Origin: a virus
Reading direction: 5' to 3' (one strand)
Length of the DNA: 27,513 nucleotides
IMG/VR virus record: IMGVR_UViG_3300009606_000060
Span: 1 to 27,513 of that record
Shown here: one piece after another, positions 22,172-27,513 of the stretch
Layout of the letters: every line of letters begins with the position of its first letter
How positions within the stretch are numbered: the stretch's first letter is position 1
Translations under genes and position numbers: made by a program
The notes under the pieces: model-generated
What the model was told of the DNA's origin: nothing
The model's database searches: none
What the model saw: only the letters and a program-made list of their open reading frames with translations

Positions 22172-22681
22172 ATGTTATATGCAAGAATAAACAAAGAAAC
22201 TGACGAGGTCTTAGAGTTTCCCATAACAGAAAAAGAGCTTCGCAATGCTCTTTTAAACACCTCTCTGCCATCTAAAATTACCTCAATGACCCTAGCTGGT
22301 ACTGCTTATGTATTGGTTCCCCCGATTCATCCAGATCAGCTTACTGTTCAGGCAACTGCTGAAATGGCTATTGAGCCTGTTGGTTGTTCAAAAGATCCTG
22401 AAACAAAAGTCTGGATAAGAGAATATGGATTGGTAGAAGTACCTGAAGGTGGTCGTTTACAAAGGCTTGCCGGCCGATGGAATTATATACGAACAAGAAG
22501 GGATAGAGTTCTTAGGGCTATCGATTGGAGAGTAATAAGAAACCAAAGAGAGATTGCTTTAGGCCTTACTCCTACAGACGATATAGATACTCTATATGCT
22601 AAGGCACAAGAGATGGCTGATATTACAGATTCACATGAAGATCCGTTCTTAATTGATGCTAGTACTATAACTATAGAATAA
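22172..22681 (+). CDS. Tail-fibre assembly chaperone candidate
   Basis: This 169-residue protein directly follows the Thr-rich fibre (AAGGAG ribosome site). The second half contains RWNYIRTRRDRVLRAIDWRV and then RNQREIALGLTP (from about residue 107), which matches the R-x2-RD-x-L-x3-DW pattern of phage tail-fibre assembly and tail-assembly chaperone proteins. The first half has FPITEKELRNALLNTSLPSK and VLVPPIHP, also seen in such proteins. The family helps fibres fold or oligomerise and usually lies just downstream of its fibre gene, as here. The protein is probably not in the mature virion. Assignment is by motif and position, so the exact partner is inferred. Confidence 0.62.
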   Translation: MLYARINKETDEVLEFPITEKELRNALLNTSLPSKITSMTLAGTAYVLVPPIHPDQLTVQATAEMAIEPVGCSKDPETKVWIREYGLVEVPEGGRLQRLAGRWNYIRTRRDRVLRAIDWRVIRNQREIALGLTPTDDIDTLYAKAQEMADITDSHEDPFLIDASTITIE

Positions 22682-22701
22682 AAATACTTTTTGTTATTTT
22701 T
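22680..22701 (+). terminator. Weak AT-only hairpin with T-run
   Basis: AAAAATAC, a TTTTT loop and GTTATTTTT can form a weak seven-to-eight base-pair hairpin (one bulged T) ending in five T residues, right after the stop of the chaperone gene. The stem is almost all A-T, so it would be a poor intrinsic terminator. It may simply be AT-rich spacer in a 34-base gap. Confidence 0.18.
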
Positions 22702-22715
22702 GATAAGGTAATACT

Positions 22716-23759
22716 ATGGAAGTAAAAACAAATATGGACCCGTATGCGGCTTATTCTCCTGCAAAGGAAGAAAAAAAGCCTAAGATTGAACCTAAAATTG
22801 CCCCTCGATTATCTGATCAGCTTATGTCTGACGAAAAGACGTTCGGTTCTGGTAAGATAGGTCCATATATCTCAAGATCTAAAAGAAACAATTGGGCTAC
22901 TGATCAAGAAGCTACTCTTCGCGAAAAGTGCCCAGATTTCTATTATATCTCCTATGATGTTTCAGCAAATCAACCTAACAACTTCTCAGAATATTGCTAC
23001 ACTGAATTCCCAGCTGGTGGACTTTATAGTTCCACACAATCACGCGAGATTAATTGCAGATTAATTGATTTTGCATCTAAGGAAGAATCAGGTTTAAAAG
23101 GAGAAGAAGCCCTTACTCATTTTATTGATTCCCTGTCTGATAAATACGATCTTCTTGATATAGAAGAAAAATATCAAGGTATAAATCATGTTGTCTTTAT
23201 GCCAGGTCATAATCTTTTAGACTTAGCTGATGTTGACTATGTCCTAAGACTTATAAATGAAACCGATGATGTATATCTTAAGCCACATCCTCTAACTGTA
23301 GGTGATGCAGTTCACGGTTTAGCCGGTAGAGTTGGATGGAATAAAATCTTGCCAAAGGATGCTTCTGGTGTAAAGTTACTCCAAAACTGTACCCATGTTT
23401 ATACAACAACTGCATCCGAATTCTCTATTACTGGAGCTGCTCTTGGTAAGGCTGTTATTAATATCTCTAAATATCAATCAGAGGGAGCTGGAGTATATCA
23501 ACCATTCTCGAGAGTATTAACGATTGCCCAAAGACGTCATGGCACTGAAGAAGCAAAAAGGTTACTAGGTAATATACTGGCATGTAAGTGGTCTGGCCTC
23601 TATTTTGAGTGGCAGGATGATGTCGAGGAAAGAATGGATGCTTACTTTACTAAAACCCAAGAGCTTCGCGAGCTGTACCGCCCATTAGCACAGGGTCGTG
23701 GCGATATTGATAAAGGTGCTAAAAAAGTCCCAGTTAAGGCTGTAGCTGGAAAGAAATAA
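22716..23759 (+). CDS. GT-B-type, capsule/Kdo-transferase-like protein
   Basis: This 347-residue soluble protein has no signal peptide. Residues 1-50 are Lys/Pro-rich and probably disordered. Residues 155-265 resemble the nucleotide-sugar half of KpsC/KpsS-type Kdo transferases and capsule synthesis proteins: strand HVVFMPGH (158-165), then DDVYLKPHPLT with the hallmark K-P-H-P (189-192), then strand HVYTTTASEFSITGAALGKAVINI (227-250), in which Ser/Glu and G-K-x-V match the usual sugar-nucleotide site, then GVYQPFSR. I see no clear match in the N-terminal half, which in GT-B enzymes would bind the acceptor. The start follows AAGG at 22705-22708. It lies between a fibre chaperone and a Cys-rich gene, so it may modify a virion fibre or host surface sugars. 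Both ideas are inferred. Confidence 0.55.
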   Translation: MEVKTNMDPYAAYSPAKEEKKPKIEPKIAPRLSDQLMSDEKTFGSGKIGPYISRSKRNNWATDQEATLREKCPDFYYISYDVSANQPNNFSEYCYTEFPAGGLYSSTQSREINCRLIDFASKEESGLKGEEALTHFIDSLSDKYDLLDIEEKYQGINHVVFMPGHNLLDLADVDYVLRLINETDDVYLKPHPLTVGDAVHGLAGRVGWNKILPKDASGVKLLQNCTHVYTTTASEFSITGAALGKAVINISKYQSEGAGVYQPFSRVLTIAQRRHGTEEAKRLLGNILACKWSGLYFEWQDDVEERMDAYFTKTQELRELYRPLAQGRGDIDKGAKKVPVKAVAGKK

Positions 23760-23761
23760 AT

Positions 23762-23769
23762 CATAAATA
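23762..23769 (+). promoter_or_regulatory. Candidate late promoter (CATAAATA)
   Basis: This one-mismatch late promoter element lies 27 bases before the ATG of the Cys-rich gene, in the gap after the GT-like gene. Transcription would start near 23776, close to the AAGGAG ribosome site at 23775-23780, leaving a very short leader. Confidence 0.4.
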
Positions 23770-23788
23770 CATGTAAGGAGTCTCCTCC

Positions 23789-23989
23789 ATGTCAATAGTG
23801 GAAGGTAAAGGACACCCAGAAGTAGCAAGACGAATTGCTCTTTGCGGAAGATGTGTTCATCTTATACCTCATATGAACGTATGTAAAAAGTGCGGATGCT
23901 TTATGCCCGCCAAGACAAGATTATCCGGAGCTCGATGCCCAATAGGTAAATGGGAAAAAATCGAGATAAAAGATATAACAGAAGAATAG
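23789..23989 (+). CDS. Small Cys-rich probable zinc protein ('CPIGKW')
   Basis: This 66-residue protein has C19-x2-C22, C32-x2-C35-x-C37 and C50, plus H24 and H28. The pairs C-x2-C ... C-x2-C form a likely zinc ribbon, and the block CKKCGCFMPAKTRL followed by CPIGKW is a short motif I know from many marine phage proteins of unknown function. It is very unlike its structural neighbours: small, basic in the middle and probably cytoplasmic. A strong AAGGAG precedes it, but the bases between it and the ATG (TCTCCTCC) are complementary to the ribosome site. A short GGA-GTC-TCC hairpin or ribosome-site masking is possible. Function is unknown. Binding nucleic acid or a protein partner is a guess. 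Confidence 0.72.
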   Translation: MSIVEGKGHPEVARRIALCGRCVHLIPHMNVCKKCGCFMPAKTRLSGARCPIGKWEKIEIKDITEE

Positions 23990-23998
23990 GTAATAGCA

Positions 23999-24535
23999 AT
24001 GGCAGCAAAGATTATACTTAAGAAATCTAATACGCCTACTAGTCAACCAGGTGTATCAGATCTTGAATATGGTGAGCTTGCTATTAACTATGACGATGGC
24101 ATACTGTATTATAAAAATAATGCAGGTGCAGTTGATATTATTGCACGTAAAGCCATTGGTGGTGCATCTGGTATATCAATCACTAGGATATCTACTAGCT
24201 ATACTGCAAGTGGCGGTGATTTCCTCCTTGCCGATACTTCTCTCGGTTCATTTACTCTAACCCTACCATCCGCTCCTACAACAGGATCTTTTGTTACTAT
24301 ATTTGACGGTGGGTCTTGGACATCTGATCCTCTTATTATAGATCCAGGCCTTCTTAGTATAGATGGTGGTGCAGGCGGAAGTACTATTAATCTAGAGGTA
24401 GGCAACGTAAGGGTAGACTTAGTTTATAATGGGACAACCTGGAAAACCCACATACCAGTTGATCGCCAGTGGGTAGAAAATAGATTAACAGCATTTGAGG
24501 ATGATGTTATAACTTATGCTATAGCTTTAGGTTAG
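23999..24535 (+). CDS. Short tail fibre-like protein
   Basis: This 178-residue protein opens with AKIILKKSNTPTSQPGVSDL, then EYGELAINYDDGILYYKN, a common N-terminal module of marine phage fibre proteins (GEL-x-IN-x-DG-x-LYYKN). The middle (DFLLADTSLGSFTLTLPSAP) resembles a fibre beta-sandwich, and the C-terminus ends in the helix QWVENRLTAFEDDVITYAIALG. It has no S74 or other processing domain. The start at 23999 lies after a weak AGG. It may be a short side fibre or the first part of a multi-protein fibre with the next two small genes. Role is inferred from the N-terminal motif. Confidence 0.65.
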   Translation: MAAKIILKKSNTPTSQPGVSDLEYGELAINYDDGILYYKNNAGAVDIIARKAIGGASGISITRISTSYTASGGDFLLADTSLGSFTLTLPSAPTTGSFVTIFDGGSWTSDPLIIDPGLLSIDGGAGGSTINLEVGNVRVDLVYNGTTWKTHIPVDRQWVENRLTAFEDDVITYAIALG

Positions 24536-24541
24536 AATACG

Positions 24542-24549
24542 TATAAATA
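24542..24549 (+). promoter_or_regulatory. T4-type late promoter (TATAAATA)
   Basis: This exact TATAAATA lies in the 47-base gap after the short fibre gene, 41 bases before the ATG at 24583. The predicted start is near 24556. The spacing to the ATG equals that of the copy at 11451. It would drive the last small tail genes and the large fibre as one unit. Confidence 0.68.
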
Positions 24550-24582
24550 GTAACTATATACTAAGAATCTTAAGTAGAATTT

Positions 24583-24900
24583 ATGTCATCATTCTCTAAC
24601 ATTTCATCATCAGGAATTGGCACTACGCCAACGACCCTATTTACAGCTACAGAAAAAACTGTAGTGATTGGCTGTAATATGTCAAATGTTATTAATCAGA
24701 TCGTTCCAGTTAGCGTTATATTAAATGATGGTAGTAACGACGTATACATCAAGAAAAACTTTAGAATAGAAAATGGTTTTAATGATGAAATTATGAAGGG
24801 CAACAAAATAGTATTAGAGATAGGCGATTCAATTAAAGCTTCAGCTGCTGTTGATTCGTCTGTTGATGTAGTTCTATCCCTATTAACAGGAGTTAATTAA
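24583..24900 (+). CDS. Small tail protein, hypothetical
   Basis: This 105-residue beta-rich protein starts SSFSNISSSGIGTTPTTLFT, continues with TVVIGCNMSNVINQIVPVSVIL, the YIKKNFRIENG strand and IVLEIGDSIKASAAV, and ends DVVLSLLTGVN. The order (IGTTPTTLFTA, then VVIGC-N-x-SN, then strands and GDSIK) is typical of small phage proteins near fibres that are annotated only as structural or hypothetical. Ribosome-site match is weak (AAGTAGAA). Its stop shares bases with the next start (TAATG), so the two are coupled. I do not know its exact role. Confidence 0.62.
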   Translation: MSSFSNISSSGIGTTPTTLFTATEKTVVIGCNMSNVINQIVPVSVILNDGSNDVYIKKNFRIENGFNDEIMKGNKIVLEIGDSIKASAAVDSSVDVVLSLLTGVN

Positions 24901-25157
24901 TGGCTGGAATCGAAGGCGCAGATGACTATCCCGAAGGGTTAGATCTTGCTAATAAAACCTTTTATGGATTTAAACTAAATCCTGACAATGGCGGACTAGA
25001 TGTTCAGCTTATAGACGATGATACCATGGCGGTTTCACTTCCTAACCTACAGGATAAAATCATCGATAAATACGCATATAAACATTGGGTTTGGTCACAA
25101 AATTCCCTTCAGTTCCAGTGGAGCGATAACGGACATTTACAGGTTAAAATAGTATGA
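24900..25157 (+). CDS. Small hypothetical protein between fibre genes
   Basis: This 85-residue acidic protein has visible segments ANKTFYGFKLNPDNGGLDVQL, then a charged middle and YKHWVWSQNSLQFQWSDNGHLQVKI at the C-terminus, rich in Trp and aromatic residues. It overlaps the previous gene through TAATG and the following large fibre through ATGA, so it is locked into one translational chain with both. This suggests a part in assembling or attaching that fibre. I recognise no family. Confidence 0.6.
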   Translation: MAGIEGADDYPEGLDLANKTFYGFKLNPDNGGLDVQLIDDDTMAVSLPNLQDKIIDKYAYKHWVWSQNSLQFQWSDNGHLQVKIV

Positions 25158-27513
25158 CACAGTTAATAGATTTAGGTAAATTAAGATTTCACTTTGCGGG
25201 TGACTGGGCTTCTGGTACTACCTACGAATCCAATGACATTGTAAAATACGGTGGTAATGTATATGTTTATACGTATGCATTAAAATCTGCTGGTGTTTTA
25301 CCTACAGATGACACTCGCTGGGCCTTAATGGTTGAAGGCTTTAGATTCCAGGGTGAATTTGATGTTACTGTTGACTATAAAGTCGGCGATACAGTAGCAC
25401 ATGGTGGTGTTGTTTATGTTGCTATTGCTGATTCTGTAAACACTACACCACCCAATGCTACATACTGGAGCAAATTCCTTGATGGTATTCAATATGAGGG
25501 AATTTATGATCCGGTAGGTGTATACCAAAAGAGCGACGTAGTTAACTACGGTGGTTCAATATACATTGCTACACAAGATACATCTGGTAATTTACCAACA
25601 GATGCTACTTTCTGGAATAAGTTCGTAGAAGGTGTAAGCCCACAAGGCGTATATAACGACGCTACAGCATATGTACCAAACGACTTGGTAGCATACGGCG
25701 CTAACATCTACCGAAATAAAATCGAAAGTACTGGCAACGTTCCTTCTAATGTAACATATTGGGAACTTTACATTGGTGGTATTATCTTTACGGGTACATT
25801 TAATCCCGTTACAGAGTACTTTGTAAATGACTTGGTTATTTACGGTAACACAATTTATCGATCACGCCAAACTCAATCTGCTGTACTTCCTACTGTTACA
25901 GCTAACTGGGAATTGCTAACTGGCGGTGTTAACTACTCCGGTAACTGGGACGTTGCTACACAGTATTACATCGGTGATATTGTTGTATATGGTAATAACT
26001 CTTACCGTGCTACCGTAACTACACTTGGTGCTAATCCAACTGATCTGGTTGATTGGGTATTACAAGCTGGTGCAACATCATATCAAGGCGTATATTCTAA
26101 CGCGACTACTTACTATATTGGCGACTTAGTTAACTATGGTGGTAACGTATATCTTAACATAGCAGAATCAGTTGGCGATGTACCGACAGATACAAGTCAT
26201 TGGTCATCATATTCTGCTGGATTCTCCTATCAAGGAGTGTGGTCAAGCGCTACTCAGTATTACATTGCTCAAGTGGTTAACTACGGTGGATCGCTATACC
26301 AAGCTGATGTTGATAATAGCAATACTAATCCTACAGACACAGCGTCATGGAGTAAGATCGTACCAGGCATTAAATCGCTAGGTCCATGGGCAACGCTAAC
26401 AGAATATGCTACAGACGAAGTGGTTACATATGGCGGTAACACGTTTATCGTTCTATTACCACACGCTGCTGGTTCAGACTTTAATGTTGATCTCGCTGCT
26501 GGTAAATGGCAAAAATTTAACTCTGGCATTCGTTGGAGAGGCATTTGGTCATCAGCTACACAATATCTAAAAGATGATGTAGTAAAGGCTGGTTCATCCT
26601 CCTTTATTGCAGGCGAAGATGTAATCGGTGGTAATTCCCCAGCAAGTGATCCTGTTCCACCAGAATGGCTTGGCTTTGCAACAGGTGCTGAAGGATTCCT
26701 ATCAAAAGATGGCGATACAATGTTGGGTTTCCTTACATTGGATGCAGATCCTACTGACGCTTTACATGCGGCAACTAAAGCATATGTAGATCGCTTTGTT
26801 AATGCTACAGATGGTGGTACAGTTGAAGGCCCATTGATATTCGACAACACTTCCTCGGGTGGTGCTGGACTTACCCTGCAGAATGGTGCTGATCTTACTG
26901 TTGATGGTGGTACTGTTACACTTGAAAACGGTGCTACACTTTCAATTGACTCAGCATCAACCCTTGCAGAAGTTACTGTAGACGGTGATATTAATCTAAA
27001 TGGCGGTAACCTAGACACTACGCAGACCTCTATTAATATAGTTAATGCCAACGCTACAACAGTTAATTTTGCAGGTGCGGGTACAGCAGTGAGTATTGGT
27101 GCTGCAACAGGTACAACAACGGTTAATAATAACCTAGTCGTTACAGGTACTACTACGTTCAACGGTGGTACAATATCACTTGGTGATTCTGATGGGGATA
27201 ACGTTGTATTTGGTGCAGACGTTAACTCGAATGTTATTCCTAACATTGATGATACCTACGACTTAGGTACATCTACACAACAGTGGAAAGACATCTATAT
27301 TGATGGTACTGCCTCAATTGATACAGTCGTCGTTGATGAAACCCTAAGCGTTACGGGTAATAGCTATCTCACCGGTGACACGGTAATAACTGGTACACTC
27401 GACACATCAACGTCTGGTACTATTCCCTCACTTGCAGCTCAAGATCCTACAGGATTCGATAACCAACATGCTCCAACTCGCGGTGTTATTGAATTCTCTG
27501 ATAATGGTACACG
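25154..27513 (+). CDS. Large tail fibre with ten CBM5/12-like repeats (3' partial)
   Basis: This fibre protein starts by ATGA overlap and runs off the right edge after 786 codons. Residues 14-515 are ten tandem units, most exactly 49 residues long. Each has the pattern aromatic-x-G-x-(W/Y/F), Y-x3-D-x-V-x-YGG-x-x-Y, x-P-(T/S) and W near the end, which resembles chitin- and cellulose-binding CBM5/12 modules. Next comes LSKDGDTMLGFLTLDADP with AATKAYVD (517-555), the common fibre linker, then Gly/Thr-rich beta-helix-like strands (TVDGGTVTLENGATLS), and near residues 699-715 IDDTYDLGTSTQQWKDIYI, which often precedes an S74 chaperone. That chaperone would lie outside the window. Role: receptor binding to surface polysaccharide, inferred from the repeat type. 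Confidence 0.8.
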   Translation, partial: MTQLIDLGKLRFHFAGDWASGTTYESNDIVKYGGNVYVYTYALKSAGVLPTDDTRWALMVEGFRFQGEFDVTVDYKVGDTVAHGGVVYVAIADSVNTTPPNATYWSKFLDGIQYEGIYDPVGVYQKSDVVNYGGSIYIATQDTSGNLPTDATFWNKFVEGVSPQGVYNDATAYVPNDLVAYGANIYRNKIESTGNVPSNVTYWELYIGGIIFTGTFNPVTEYFVNDLVIYGNTIYRSRQTQSAVLPTVTANWELLTGGVNYSGNWDVATQYYIGDIVVYGNNSYRATVTTLGANPTDLVDWVLQAGATSYQGVYSNATTYYIGDLVNYGGNVYLNIAESVGDVPTDTSHWSSYSAGFSYQGVWSSATQYYIAQVVNYGGSLYQADVDNSNTNPTDTASWSKIVPGIKSLGPWATLTEYATDEVVTYGGNTFIVLLPHAAGSDFNVDLAAGKWQKFNSGIRWRGIWSSATQYLKDDVVKAGSSSFIAGEDVIGGNSPASDPVPPEWLGFATGAEGFLSKDGDTMLGFLTLDADPTDALHAATKAYVDRFVNATDGGTVEGPLIFDNTSSGGAGLTLQNGADLTVDGGTVTLENGATLSIDSASTLAEVTVDGDINLNGGNLDTTQTSINIVNANATTVNFAGAGTAVSIGAATGTTTVNNNLVVTGTTTFNGGTISLGDSDGDNVVFGADVNSNVIPNIDDTYDLGTSTQQWKDIYIDGTASIDTVVVDETLSVTGNSYLTGDTVITGTLDTSTSGTIPSLAAQDPTGFDNQHAPTRGVIEFSDNGT
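25193..26698 (+). repeat. Ten tandem 49-residue carbohydrate-binding-like units
   Basis: Units 2 to 8 are each 49 residues, unit 1 is 51, and units 9 and 10 are 53 and 55. Conserved points are the Gly-x-(W/Y/F) opening, Y-x3-D-x-V, YGG-x-x-Y and the W about eight residues before the unit end. DNA identity between units is low, so this is an old, diverged array, unlike the recent repeats of the Thr-rich gene. Confidence 0.82.

Noticed and set aside
26281-27246. Long minus-strand open frame (321 codons) opposite the large fibre
   Set aside because: It is antisense to a well-supported fibre gene, and its Ser/Pro/Val-rich product is what the complement of Thr/Gly-rich repeats gives. It has no recognisable motifs and all other genes are on the plus strand.
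1-27513. tRNA genes, insertion sequences, integrase or attachment sites
   Set aside because: Gaps between genes are too short for such elements and none were recognised within them.

Overview
This window is part of the late structural region of a T4-like marine myovirus. Every gene I can support lies on the plus strand. Genes are packed with gaps of 0 to about 50 bases, several starts overlap the previous stop (TAATG or ATGA), and the DNA is AT-rich. Recognisable T4-type baseplate proteins (gp53, gp27-like, gp5-like, gp25, gp6, gp8) sit beside protein types typical of marine cyanophage and pelagiphage genomes: a DUF4815-type giant protein, 'DPLAQSF' proteins, S74-type fibres and a small Cys-rich 'CPIGKW' protein. 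The host cannot be fixed from this window, because there are no photosynthesis genes, tRNAs or host-derived metabolic markers.

Layout. Positions 3-11449 hold the baseplate module: the tail-tube cap protein (its 5' end lies outside the window), gp53, gp27-like hub, gp5-like spike without lysozyme, gp25, gp6, a 965-residue protein in the gp7 position, a 151-residue virion protein, and gp8. Positions 11492-18804 hold a 1746-residue DUF4815 protein, a 599-residue companion and an 83-residue coiled-coil protein. These occupy the place of T4 gp9/gp10/gp11 and probably link the baseplate to the fibres. Positions 18816-27513 hold the fibre and accessory region: an S74 self-cleaving fibre, a small virion protein, a 654-residue Thr/Tyr/Ser-rich repetitive fibre, a fibre-assembly chaperone candidate, a GT-B/Kdo-transferase-like protein, a six-Cys small protein, three small fibre or tail proteins, and a large fibre with ten carbohydrate-binding-like repeats that runs off the right edge.

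Regulation. I found four exact copies of the T4 late promoter element TATAAATA on the plus strand (11451, 16696, 18738, 24542). All four lie 41-78 bases upstream of a start codon. A CATAAATA variant at 23762 precedes the Cys-rich gene. This fits sigma-gp55-type late transcription in several overlapping units.

Most interesting points: (1) an apparent cupredoxin-like domain (upstream His plus Cys-x2-His-x2-Met) inserted in the gp7-position baseplate protein, followed by a second unusual domain with an H-x2-H-x2-H helix; (2) a cassette made of a low-complexity Thr/Ser/Tyr-rich fibre, a chaperone-like protein and a glycosyltransferase-like protein, which could be a fibre-modification system; (3) a Cys-module array plus a DUF4214-like tail on the DUF4815 protein; (4) a large fibre built from ten chitin-binding-like repeats. 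All functional statements come from reading the sequence and have not been checked by database search or structure prediction.
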